37,397 nucleotides of DNA from Flavobacterium sp. (GTDB lineage: Bacteria; Bacteroidota; Bacteroidia; Flavobacteriales; Flavobacteriaceae), in assembly GCF_025352425.1 (NCBI RefSeq), contig NZ_JANXTI010000010.1, positions 1-37,397 of the forward strand. Reading direction: 5' to 3'. Positions 18,000 through 25,771 of the stretch are shown piece after piece; within the stretch, counting starts at the first letter, position 1, and every line of letters starts with the position of its first letter. The notes under the pieces were generated by a model. The model had not been told where the DNA came from. It did no database searches and saw only the letters and a list, made by a program, of their open reading frames with translations. Made by a program: the position numbers and the translations under genes.

Positions 18000-18764
18000 A
18001 TGCAATACTTCGTTGAAAAAAACTCAATTGTCAGAACCATTTGGGGCAAGAGCGATACCATACTTTTCATTTTTGCCGGAGCTGCAGCCGAATTTGCTTT
18101 GAATAAAGCGGTCGATTGGCTTTACTTTACAGGAAGATTGCCTTCCGATCCTTTAGGACGCCTTTTTTCAACCGTTCGATATGCCCGAATGATAGTTTTT
18201 GCCACAAACGATGACGCTAATAAAGCCATCGACACCATGCGTAAAATACACACTGTGGTAGAGCAAAATCGTGGAGATGTTATTCCGGATTGGGCTTATC
18301 GTGATGTGCTATTTATGTTAATTCATTATTCAATTTCAGCTTATGAATTGCTTGAAAAAAAACTAACTGACGAAGAAAAGGAAGAAGTATACAATGTTTT
18401 TTATCGTGTGGGAAACAGGATGGGATTGAACGAATTACCCCTTAATTATAAAGATTGGCTCCCTGTGAGAGAATCACATTTAGTCGCTGACCTCCAAAAA
18501 AGCGAATACACTGCAGATTTATTTAAACAATATAAAAAACACTTGGGAGCTATGCGGTTCAAGGTGTTGATTGAAGGTCAGAAATTAGTCTGTCCCAACA
18601 GGGTAAAAGAACTGTTGCAGTTTAGCGATTTTTCTTTACTTACCCGTTTAGTTCCGGTATACAAAGTAAGCAGACTGATGAAAATGGACTGGATACTGAA
18701 AAGCATTCTCCTTCCTTTTGATTATAAAGATCAAATAAATGAACTGAATTTACACCCTAAATAA
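18000..18764 (+). CDS. MpaB/rubber-oxygenase-like (DUF2236) protein
   Basis: A 254-aa mostly helical protein resembling the DUF2236 family, which includes fungal MpaB and bacterial latex-clearing oxygenases that bind b-type haem. Supporting features are SIVRTIWGKSDTILFIFAGAAAEFAL at the start, LGRLFSTVRYARMIVFATNDDANKAIDTMRKIH, and the conserved region around DVIPDWAYRDVLFMLIHYSISAYELL. H102 in MRKIH and the histidine in LIHYS are candidate haem or metal ligands, though I cannot verify which are conserved. It has no signal peptide. The enzyme's substrate is unknown; neighbours do not settle it. Confidence 0.75.
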   Translation: MQYFVEKNSIVRTIWGKSDTILFIFAGAAAEFALNKAVDWLYFTGRLPSDPLGRLFSTVRYARMIVFATNDDANKAIDTMRKIHTVVEQNRGDVIPDWAYRDVLFMLIHYSISAYELLEKKLTDEEKEEVYNVFYRVGNRMGLNELPLNYKDWLPVRESHLVADLQKSEYTADLFKQYKKHLGAMRFKVLIEGQKLVCPNRVKELLQFSDFSLLTRLVPVYKVSRLMKMDWILKSILLPFDYKDQINELNLHPK

Positions 18765-18777
18765 ATTAATTTTTTTC

Positions 18778-18785
18778 TACATTTA
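18778..18785 (+). promoter_or_regulatory. Possible -7 box (TACATTTA) for the amidohydrolase
   Basis: One mismatch to TAnnTTTG, 15 bp before the ATG at 18801. It is plausible only. Confidence 0.3.
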
Positions 18786-18800
18786 TCAAAATCTCTAAAC

Positions 18801-20078
18801 ATGAAAAAACTATTACTGCTTGGCCTATTATTTACTGCATTCAACATCCAGGCGCAGGATATCTATATACAATGCGGTAAACTTATCGATACAAAAAACG
18901 GAAAAGTACTCGCGAACAAAACCATAATCGTTTCAGGGAAAACGATTAAAAGTATTGAAGAAGGTTTTATTAACCCAATTAATCCAAGCGATAAAATCGT
19001 AGACCTCAAAACCAAAACTGTAATGCCAGGCTGGATCGACATGCACGTGCATCTTGAATCCCAAACAAGTCAAACAGAATATCTGGAAGAATTCACCCTT
19101 AACGATGCGGACATTGCTTATAATGCTGAAGGTTTTGGAAAAGCTACTTTAATGGCTGGTTTTACTACCGTAAGAGACTTAGGAGGAAGCGGTGTAAATG
19201 TATCGTTGAGAAACGCTATAAACGCAGGTAAAGTTGTAGGACCAAGAATCTTTACTGCCGAAAAAGCATTGGCTTCTACAGGTGGCCATGCGGATCCGAC
19301 GAATGGTTACCGAAAAGATTTCATGGGTAATCCCGGTCCAAAAGAAGGTGTGGTCAATAGCGTCGAAGATGCACGACAAGCAGTACGTCAACGTTATAAA
19401 AACGGTGCCGATTGGATAAAAATTACCGCAACCGGGGGCGTTTTAAGTGTTGCCAAAAGTGCCGGAAATCCACAGTTTACTCAGGAAGAAATAGAAGCTA
19501 TAGTTTCTACAGCCAAAGATTACGGAATGAAAGTAGCGGCTCACGCTCACGGAGATGAAGGTATGCGACGCGCCATTTTGGGGGGCGTTAAAACTATCGA
19601 ACATGGCACAGAAATGAGTGATGCCACTATGGATTTAATGATTAAAAACAATTGCTATTTAGTACCAACCATTACCGCTGGAAAAACCGTTGAAGAAAAT
19701 GCTAAAAAGCCTAATTATTATCCAGCAATTGTAGTACCTAAAGCTTTGTGGATAGGACCCAAGATTCAGGGAACTTTTGCAAAGGCTTATAAAAAAGGAG
19801 TTCCAATTGCCTTCGGAACGGATGCCGGTGTATTCCAACACGGGCTTAATGCTCGCGAATTCGTTTACATGACCGAAGCCGGAATGCCAGTTATGAAAGC
19901 ACTCCAGGCTGCAACAATTACCAATGCGATGCTTCTGGATATGGACAAGCAGATTGGTTCAATTGAGCCAGGCTTCCTCGCGGATATAATTGCTACAGAC
20001 GATGATCCAACTACAAATATAACTACCGTTAACAACGTAGCTTTTGTAATGAAGGACGGCGTCGTTTACAAACAGTAA
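18801..20078 (+). CDS. Exported metal-dependent amidohydrolase
   Basis: A 425-aa hydrolase with a signal peptide (about 1-18, ending IQAQ), so it acts in the periplasm or outside. Metal ligands typical of the imidazolonepropionase-like/Xaa-Pro dipeptidase branch are all present: HVH at 82-84, the probable carboxylated lysine K207 (DWIKITATGG), AAHAHGDEG, IEHGTEM and the catalytic D341 in FGTDAGV. The C-terminal small beta domain (GSIEPGFLADIIA) is intact. Family members cleave Xaa-Pro or arginine/lysine carboxypeptide substrates; the exact substrate cannot be read here. It ends about 65 bp before the type III PKS operon and may or may not be co-transcribed. Confidence 0.9.
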   Translation: MKKLLLLGLLFTAFNIQAQDIYIQCGKLIDTKNGKVLANKTIIVSGKTIKSIEEGFINPINPSDKIVDLKTKTVMPGWIDMHVHLESQTSQTEYLEEFTLNDADIAYNAEGFGKATLMAGFTTVRDLGGSGVNVSLRNAINAGKVVGPRIFTAEKALASTGGHADPTNGYRKDFMGNPGPKEGVVNSVEDARQAVRQRYKNGADWIKITATGGVLSVAKSAGNPQFTQEEIEAIVSTAKDYGMKVAAHAHGDEGMRRAILGGVKTIEHGTEMSDATMDLMIKNNCYLVPTITAGKTVEENAKKPNYYPAIVVPKALWIGPKIQGTFAKAYKKGVPIAFGTDAGVFQHGLNAREFVYMTEAGMPVMKALQAATITNAMLLDMDKQIGSIEPGFLADIIATDDDPTTNITTVNNVAFVMKDGVVYKQ

Positions 20079-20143
20079 TTATATAACTTTTTAATTACAA
20101 TTATATAATTTGTTAACGTGCTAATTCAATAAATTTAGTGATT

Positions 20144-21286
20144 ATGGAAACTAGTGCGGTAATAATTGTAGGTGGCGGTCTGGCTGGTTTAACATCTGCT
20201 ATTCATTTATCCGGACTTGGATTTACAGTTACTGTTTTCGAAAAAAATGCCTATCCAAAACACAAAGTCTGTGGTGAATACATTTCAAATGAAGTTTTGC
20301 CCTATCTCAATTCGCTAAAAATCAATTTGAACGAGTTAAAACCAACTTATATATCTAAATTGCATTTATCCACCACAGGCGGAAGAAATATCAAAGCTTC
20401 TTTACCTTTAGGTGGGTTTGGAATAACCCGTTATGCGTTAGATAATTTTTTATTCCAAAAAGCAGTTGCCAGTGGTTGCCTCGTTATTCAGGAAACTGTG
20501 GACAATATTGTTTTTGCTGAAGATTTTTTTACCGTTACAACAGCTGAAGGCCGTGAATTAAAATCCGAAATTGTCTTGGGAGCTTTCGGAAAACGTTCAG
20601 CTATCGACCAAAAAATGCAACGCGGCTTTATTAAAAAAAAATCACCATGGCTGGCAGTCAAGGCACATTACACCGGAGATTTTCACAATGATGTCGTCGG
20701 ACTGCACAATTTTAAAGGCGGCTATTGTGGTGTTTCAAAAGTGGAAAACAATAAAACTAATATTTGTTATTTAGCCGATTATGATACTTTCAAAAGGTAT
20801 AAAAACCTGGAAGAATATCAGGAAAAAGTGGTATCGAAAAATCCAAATTTGAAAGTCATATTTGAAACGATGACTTTGGTTTCGGAAAAGCCATTAACCA
20901 TCAGCCAGATATCATTTGCCAAAAAGAACGCTGTCGAAAATCATATTTTAATGATAGGCGATACTGCCGGTTTGATACATCCGTTATGTGGAAATGGAAT
21001 GGCGATGGCAATTCACAGTGCTAAAATTGCCTCAAATTTGGTGACGAAATATTTGAAAAAAGAATTGTTGTCAAGGCAGGAATTGGAAGACTTGTATAAC
21101 CAGGAATGGAATCATAATTTCCGACAGCGTTTACGAACAGGAAGATGGCTGGCATCACTACTGCAAAAACCCAAACTTTCCGATGTGACGCTCCGTGTTT
21201 TGAAAGCTTTTCCATTTTTATTATCTGCGATAATCAACAAAACACACGGAAAACCTTTAAACAAAAACTTAGAGTATGTTCATTAA
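20144..21286 (+). CDS. FAD-dependent oxidoreductase of the type III PKS operon
   Basis: A 380-aa flavoprotein of the geranylgeranyl reductase / aromatic hydroxylase superfamily. Dinucleotide motif GGGLAG is at residues 10-15, with an acidic residue after the second strand (VFEKN). CGEYIS, typical of geranylgeranyl reductase-like enzymes, follows. The second FAD motif GDTAGLIHPLCGNGMAMAI starts at 272. It could hydroxylate or oxidise the aromatic ring made by the adjacent type III PKS, or reduce double bonds in its chain; the sequence does not decide. I take the ATG at 20144 rather than the GTG two codons upstream. First gene of the seven-gene operon, it overlaps the methyltransferase by 11 bases. 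Confidence 0.85.
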   Translation: METSAVIIVGGGLAGLTSAIHLSGLGFTVTVFEKNAYPKHKVCGEYISNEVLPYLNSLKINLNELKPTYISKLHLSTTGGRNIKASLPLGGFGITRYALDNFLFQKAVASGCLVIQETVDNIVFAEDFFTVTTAEGRELKSEIVLGAFGKRSAIDQKMQRGFIKKKSPWLAVKAHYTGDFHNDVVGLHNFKGGYCGVSKVENNKTNICYLADYDTFKRYKNLEEYQEKVVSKNPNLKVIFETMTLVSEKPLTISQISFAKKNAVENHILMIGDTAGLIHPLCGNGMAMAIHSAKIASNLVTKYLKKELLSRQELEDLYNQEWNHNFRQRLRTGRWLASLLQKPKLSDVTLRVLKAFPFLLSAIINKTHGKPLNKNLEYVH

Positions 21287-21992
21287 AACTACCTACAGGA
21301 CAAATGAACCTGAACTGATGGACGATTTTGATATGGAAGGTAACATACTCAAAGACGCTTTGGATAAAATTGCAAAAATCAATCAGTTTTTAGGTGGTAA
21401 TAAAGTTACGCTCGAAGGTGTGAAAAAAATCCTCAAACAGCATCCGGTTAAGGACAAAATCACTGTCGTAGATATTGGGTGCGGCAATGGCGACATGCTT
21501 CGGCTTATGGCTGATTATTTAAAAAAAAATAACATTAAATGCGATTTAGTTGGGATTGATGCAAATCAGTTTACTGTTGATTATGCAAAAAAAAAGTCGG
21601 TCAATTATCCAAATATAACCTATCGATGCGAAGATGTTTTCAGTAATTCATTTGAAAAGTTAGAATACGACATTGTTTTGTGTACTTTAACACTCCATCA
21701 TTTTAAAGATGAAGAAATTATCGATTTGCTAAAGGTTTTTAAGGCTAACGCGAAAATGGGAATCGTAATCAATGATTTGCAGCGAAGTGGCATTTCTTAC
21801 CGATTGTTTCAAGGCTTGTGTTTTGTTTTACGGCTGAACGATATGTCGCGGGAAGATGGTTTAGTGTCCATTTTAAGAGGTTTTAAAAAGCCCGAATTGG
21901 AACAGTTTTCCAAAAAATTACAGCTCAAAAACTATTCGATTGAATGGAAATGGGCATTTCGTTATCAATGGATAATCAATACAAATCAATAA
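21276..21992 (+). CDS. SAM-dependent methyltransferase of the type III PKS operon
   Basis: A 238-aa class I methyltransferase. The SAM-binding motif I is VVDIGCGNGD (64-73), the acidic ribose-binding residue follows in LVGIDANQFTV, and motif IV-like DIVLCTLTLHHF comes next. The C-terminal part (YSIEWKWAFRYQW) is family-specific. Given its place between an FAD oxidoreductase and a type III PKS, the likely target is a phenolic or quinone ring position or a polyketide chain, which is inference from context. It overlaps the upstream gene by 11 bases and is 15 bp before the PKS, implying coupled expression. Confidence 0.88.
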   Translation: MFIKTTYRTNEPELMDDFDMEGNILKDALDKIAKINQFLGGNKVTLEGVKKILKQHPVKDKITVVDIGCGNGDMLRLMADYLKKNNIKCDLVGIDANQFTVDYAKKKSVNYPNITYRCEDVFSNSFEKLEYDIVLCTLTLHHFKDEEIIDLLKVFKANAKMGIVINDLQRSGISYRLFQGLCFVLRLNDMSREDGLVSILRGFKKPELEQFSKKLQLKNYSIEWKWAFRYQWIINTNQ

Positions 21993-22007
21993 TTTCAATA
22001 TAGCCAA

Positions 22008-23060
22008 ATGAGCGTCAAAATAAAAGCCGTTGCAAAAGAACTACCAAAATATTCCCGTACAACACAAGAAATCATGCCGCTTTTGGACGGCTGGCTTTCC
22101 GGACAGGACGAACGTTTTGTCAGAAAGGTAAAAAAGATATTTGAAGGAGCAATGGTAGACAAGCGTTATTCAATTATGGAACCAACGGAAGTTTTTACAA
22201 ATACATCTTTTGAAGAGCGCAACGATATATACGTCAGGGAAGTGATTTTGCTAGGCGAAAAAGTGCTTGACAAAGCTTTGAAAAAAGCCAACTGGAAACC
22301 TGAAAAACTCGATTATATTATTACCGTCAGCTGTACCGGAATTATGATTCCGTCGTTGGATGCCTATTTAATCAACACTCTAAAATTACGTCAGGACATT
22401 GTTAGATTGCCAGTTACCGAAATGGGTTGTGCGGCCGGAATATCTGGAATGATATACGCCAAGAACTTCCTTCAGGCAAATCCGGGAAAACGAGCCGCAG
22501 TCATCGCGGTGGAAAGTCCTACCGCAACATTTCAGCTTGATGATTTTTCGATGCCGAATATTGTTTCCGCTGCTATCTTCGGCGATGGAGCTGCTTGTGT
22601 GCTGCTTTCTTCTCACGAGGAAGATGAAGGGCCAAAAATACTTGCCGATGATATGTATCACTTTTATGACAACATCCATATGATGGGTTTTAAGCTTACG
22701 AATAGCGGGCTTCAGATGGTTTTGGACATAGAAGTTCCCGAAACTATTGCCTCGCATTTCCCCGAGATTATTTATCCGTTTTTAGAAAAGAACCACTTAA
22801 AAATTGAAGACATTGACCATTTAATTTTTCATCCCGGCGGAAAAAAAATTGTGCAGACTGTAGAAGATTTATTTTCTGGTTTGGGCAAAAATATAGATGA
22901 TACTAAAGAAGTACTGCGGTTATTCGGAAACATGTCTAGCGCAACTGTATTGTATGTTTTGGAGCGAATTATGGACAATAAACCAAAGCAGGGCGAAAAA
23001 GGATTGCTATTGAGTTTTGGACCGGGGTTTTCAGCGCAGCGAATGCTAATTGAATTTTAA
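22008..23060 (+). CDS. Type III polyketide synthase (chalcone synthase family)
   Basis: A 350-aa homodimeric condensing enzyme that extends a starter acyl thioester with malonyl units and cyclises the product to a resorcinol, phloroglucinol or pyrone. The Cys-His-Asn triad is complete: C141 (VTEMGCAAG), H275 (LIFHPGGKKI) and N308 (LFGNMSSAT). The family C-terminal loop appears as LLLSFGPGFSAQR. Length is normal. Bacterial relatives often take long-chain starters. Here an ACP, a ketosynthase and a dehydratase follow directly, so the starter may be handed over from a dedicated ACP rather than CoA. That would parallel, but not copy, the ArsA/D-ArsB system of Azotobacter. It lies 15 bp after the methyltransferase and 4 bp before the dehydratase. 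Confidence 0.93.
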   Translation: MSVKIKAVAKELPKYSRTTQEIMPLLDGWLSGQDERFVRKVKKIFEGAMVDKRYSIMEPTEVFTNTSFEERNDIYVREVILLGEKVLDKALKKANWKPEKLDYIITVSCTGIMIPSLDAYLINTLKLRQDIVRLPVTEMGCAAGISGMIYAKNFLQANPGKRAAVIAVESPTATFQLDDFSMPNIVSAAIFGDGAACVLLSSHEEDEGPKILADDMYHFYDNIHMMGFKLTNSGLQMVLDIEVPETIASHFPEIIYPFLEKNHLKIEDIDHLIFHPGGKKIVQTVEDLFSGLGKNIDDTKEVLRLFGNMSSATVLYVLERIMDNKPKQGEKGLLLSFGPGFSAQRMLIEF

Positions 23061-23064
23061 GTAG

Positions 23065-23490
23065 ATGTATCAAGATATTATCAATAAATTGCCTTATACC
23101 AAACCTTTCCTTTTTGTGGATGAGTTAATCCGCGTAGATGAAAATGGAGCAGAAGGTATGTTTACTTTTAGTGAAGATTTGGATTTTTATAAAGGCCATT
23201 TCAAAAGCAATCCTGTTACGCCGGGCGTTATCTTAACGGAAACCATGGCGCAGATAGGTGTTATTTGTCTCGGAATATATTTGTTGGGAAATGATTTTAA
23301 TACTGACTCAAAAGTAGCACTAACATCTTCTGAAATTGAATACCTGAAACCCGTTTATCCTAATGAGAAAGTATCAATAGTTTCAGAAAAGGTATATTTT
23401 AGATTTGGCAAACTGAAATGTAAAGTAAGAATGTTCAATGCTAAAGATGAAGAAGTCTGCCGCGGTACTATTGCCGGAATGGTTCTATAA
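23065..23490 (+). CDS. FabZ-like 3-hydroxyacyl-ACP dehydratase
   Basis: A 141-aa hotdog-fold protein. The FabZ active site is conserved: H45 in KGHFKSNPVTPGV and E59 in ETMAQIG, separated by 14 residues as in FabZ. It should remove water from 3-hydroxyacyl-ACP to give trans-2-enoyl-ACP. The N-terminus (INKLPYTKPFLFVDEL) matches FabZ's LPHRYPFLLVD pattern. Position between the type III PKS and a ketosynthase suggests it acts on chains held on the operon's own ACP. No ketoreductase gene is present, so the hydroxyl substrate would need a reductase from elsewhere. Its stop directly abuts the ketosynthase start. Confidence 0.88.
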   Translation: MYQDIINKLPYTKPFLFVDELIRVDENGAEGMFTFSEDLDFYKGHFKSNPVTPGVILTETMAQIGVICLGIYLLGNDFNTDSKVALTSSEIEYLKPVYPNEKVSIVSEKVYFRFGKLKCKVRMFNAKDEEVCRGTIAGMVL

Positions 23491-24762
23491 ATGGAAAGAA
23501 GAGTAGTCATAACAGGTCTTGGTATAGTTGCTCCAAACGGAGTAGGGATTGACGCGTTTACCAATGCCATAAAAAACGGTATTTCGGGGATAAAGCATGA
23601 TGCGGAATTGGAACGCCTGCAGTTTTCCTGTCAGATATCGGGAACACCGGAAATATCTGAAGAAATAAAAAGAGACTACTTCACAGAGCTGGAACTGCGC
23701 AATTTCAATTCGACCGGAATTTTATACGGAGTCATAGCGGGACTTGATGCATGGAAAGATGCAGGTCTGGAAATCGACCAAAACGAAAACCCCGATTGGG
23801 ATTCGGGAACCATTTTTGGTACCGGAACTTCGGGCATCGAAAAATTCCGGGAAAGCATTTATAAAATTGATAATTTAGAAACAAGAAAGCTTGGAAGTAC
23901 CGCTGTGGCGCAAACAATGAATAGCGGCGTTAGTGCCTATCTGGGTGGAAAATTAGGTTTGGGAAATCAGGTGACCACCAATTCTTCTGCCTGTACAACA
24001 GGAACAGAAAGCATATTAATGGCGTATGAAAGAATAAAACTCGGACAGGCCAAACGAATGTTAGCCGGAAGTACGAGCGACAGCGGACCTTACATTTGGG
24101 GAGGATTTGATGCGATGAAAGTCTGCACGTTCAAACACAATGATTCACCGGAACAAGGTTCGAGACCAATGTCGGCGTCCGCTTCAGGGTTTGTTCCGGG
24201 AAGCGGGGCAGGAGCATTGGTTTTGGAAGATTTAGAAACCGCAGTGGCACGTGGCGCAAGGATTTATGCTGAAGTTTTAGGCGGTAATGTTAACTCAGGC
24301 GGGCAGCGTGGATTAGGAACTATGACGGCGCCAAATCCGGTTGCGGTGCAAAAATGCATTACGAATGCAATGGCGAATGCCGGAATAAATTCTGATGAGA
24401 TTGATGCTATTAACGGACATTTAACAGCAACGAGTAAAGATGCTTTAGAAATTCAGAACTGGAGTCAGGCACTAAACAGAAAAGGCAAAGATTTTCCGTA
24501 TATCAACTCATTAAAGTCAATGGTTGGACATTGTTTGTCCGCTTCGGGAAGTGTCGAAAGCGTAGCTTCAGTATTGCAGGTTTATCACGGATTTATTTTT
24601 CCAAACATAAATTGCAAAGACTTGAATCCCGAGATAACAGAGTGCATTGATTCGTCCAAAATTCCACAGCAATTAATTCAAAAAGATATCACTATCTTAG
24701 CTAAAGCAAGTTTTGGTTTTGGGGACGTAAACGGTTGCGTAATTTTTAAAAAATATAAATGA
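23491..24762 (+). CDS. Beta-ketoacyl-ACP synthase (FabF-like) of the operon
   Basis: A 423-aa thiolase-fold condensing enzyme that extends acyl-ACP with malonyl-ACP. The triad is intact as C168 (NSSACTTGT), H310 (NGHLTATSKD) and H347 (MVGHCLSASG), with a Lys five residues before H347. It is therefore an active ketosynthase, not a chain-length factor, which would lack the Cys. The usual AHGTST motif is GHLTATSKD and the nucleophile elbow is CTTGTES, both unlike housekeeping FabF, which indicates a specialised subfamily. It begins immediately after the dehydratase stop, and its own stop overlaps the ACP start by 4 bases. Probable role: building the acyl starter for the type III PKS. Confidence 0.9.
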   Translation: MERRVVITGLGIVAPNGVGIDAFTNAIKNGISGIKHDAELERLQFSCQISGTPEISEEIKRDYFTELELRNFNSTGILYGVIAGLDAWKDAGLEIDQNENPDWDSGTIFGTGTSGIEKFRESIYKIDNLETRKLGSTAVAQTMNSGVSAYLGGKLGLGNQVTTNSSACTTGTESILMAYERIKLGQAKRMLAGSTSDSGPYIWGGFDAMKVCTFKHNDSPEQGSRPMSASASGFVPGSGAGALVLEDLETAVARGARIYAEVLGGNVNSGGQRGLGTMTAPNPVAVQKCITNAMANAGINSDEIDAINGHLTATSKDALEIQNWSQALNRKGKDFPYINSLKSMVGHCLSASGSVESVASVLQVYHGFIFPNINCKDLNPEITECIDSSKIPQQLIQKDITILAKASFGFGDVNGCVIFKKYK

Positions 24763-25016
24763 TGGAAAAAACAGAAATTATTCAACGATTAAATACTATT
24801 GTAAAGCCTTTTGTTATAAACAAAGATGCCTTCGAAAGCATTGATGAGAACACGGATTTTATTAAAGATTTAAATATTAATTCGGCAAATCTGGTAGATA
24901 TTGTTTTGGATGTAGAAGAAGCTTTCGGAATCGAAATTGACAACCAATCGATGGAAAAAATGTTGAGCGTAAAAGCAACTTTGAACATCATTGAAACTAA
25001 ATTGGCTGAAAAGTGA
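24759..25016 (+). CDS. Acyl carrier protein with unusual NSA motif
   Basis: An 85-aa acidic helical carrier (84 aa if the second ATG at 24762 is used). Helix-one sequence IIQRLNTIVKPFVI and the recognition helix LVDIVLDVEEAFGIEI fit an ACP. The phosphopantetheine site that is normally DSL reads N-S-A; the attachment serine is S42. The neighbouring phosphopantetheinyl transferase gene, overlapping by 4 bases, supports a working carrier. It is clearly a dedicated ACP, not the housekeeping AcpP, which has GADSLD. It should carry intermediates between the ketosynthase and dehydratase and perhaps donate to the type III PKS. Confidence 0.85.
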   Translation: MMEKTEIIQRLNTIVKPFVINKDAFESIDENTDFIKDLNINSANLVDIVLDVEEAFGIEIDNQSMEKMLSVKATLNIIETKLAEK

Positions 25017-25534
25017 TAGGAAATGATATTATAGATTTGGCTTTCGCCAGAAAAGAAAGCAATTGGCAGCGCAAAGGTTTTTTAGATAAAATCTTTACCA
25101 CAAGAGAGCAATTGCTAATATCAAACTCACAAAATCCCGAAACTACCGTTTGGAATTTATGGAGCAGGAAGGAAGCAGCCTATAAAATATATAACCGTCA
25201 AACGCAAATCAGAGCGTTTATTCCACTACAGTTAGAATGTTTTGATTTAGAATTAAAAAATGGATTCATTTATGGGAAAGTAATTCGTTACGAAGCAGTT
25301 TACTTCACGAAAACTGTCATTACTTCACAGTATATTGAAACAAATGCCGTTCTTAATCCACAACATTTTGACCATATCAAAACAATAAACTTATCCAAAA
25401 ATATCATCAAAACTAACGGTATTCCCAACTATCTTGATTCAGAAAATAACATCTGCAAACCAATTTCAAAAAGTCATCACGGAAGGTTTGAAAGAATCAT
25501 AAGTTTTCACGATATTTGCGTTTCCAAAAATTAA
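25013..25534 (+). CDS. 4'-phosphopantetheinyl transferase superfamily protein
   Basis: A 173-aa protein that should attach the coenzyme A arm to the operon's ACP. The metal-binding IGNDIIDLA motif is at the N-terminus and WSRKEAAYKIY at about 47-57. A third motif, SKSHHGRFERI, lies near the C-terminus, resembling the SISH/H element that in Sfp-type enzymes comes earlier. The start is GTG at 25013, overlapping the ACP stop (GTGA). Its presence as the last operon gene explains how the non-canonical ACP is activated. I judge it active because both Asp and the KEA glutamate are intact. Confidence 0.85.
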   Translation: MIGNDIIDLAFARKESNWQRKGFLDKIFTTREQLLISNSQNPETTVWNLWSRKEAAYKIYNRQTQIRAFIPLQLECFDLELKNGFIYGKVIRYEAVYFTKTVITSQYIETNAVLNPQHFDHIKTINLSKNIIKTNGIPNYLDSENNICKPISKSHHGRFERIISFHDICVSKN

Positions 25535-25553
25535 AATACCACAAAGCATGGGA

Positions 25554-25730
25554 ATGAATAAAAATACTGTCTTAGGATGGGCAACCTTAATTATAATCAT
25601 CATGGGATTAGTACTTATAGCACTTGGCGCTTTCCGTTATGATGAAACCGCCGGTTGGGGATTTGGAGCAACAGGAGTGGGATTCTTGGCTAACGCATGG
25701 GTTTTCAGTTCGTTAAAAGGAAGATTGTAA
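25554..25730 (+). CDS. CAL67264-type small membrane protein
   Basis: A 58-aa protein (60 if the upstream ATG at 25548 is used) with two membrane segments (WATLIIIIMGLVLIALGAF and GFGATGVGFLANAWVF) and a Gly-rich turn with YDETAGWGF. From memory this matches the CAL67264 family, a conserved Flavobacteria peptide of unknown role usually found right before the ettA ABC-F gene. Here the expected ettA start is present only as a broken remnant 41 bp downstream (25772), and the intact gene lies 660 bp further. It begins about 20 bp after the phosphopantetheinyl transferase and could share its transcript. Confidence 0.72.
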   Translation: MNKNTVLGWATLIIIIMGLVLIALGAFRYDETAGWGFGATGVGFLANAWVFSSLKGRL

Positions 25731-25737
25731 TTTAAAG

Positions 25738-25769
25738 AATCTAAAAATCTAAGAATCTAAAAATCTAAA
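25738..25769. repeat. Four 8-bp tandem repeats (AATCTAAA)
   Basis: AATCTAAA, AATCTAAG, AATCTAAA, AATCTAAA run head to tail, directly before the ettA remnant ATG. The A-rich repeat may have acted as slippage or recombination sequence or simply as leader for the former ettA start. Related AT-rich words occur near 17925-17955. Confidence 0.8.
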
Positions 25770-25771
25770 AA

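Noticed and set aside
20101..20137. Promoter for the PKS operon (TATAATTTG, TAAATTTA)
   Set aside because: Neither fits TAnnTTTG exactly: one has an extra base, the other one mismatch. The operon promoter remains unplaced.
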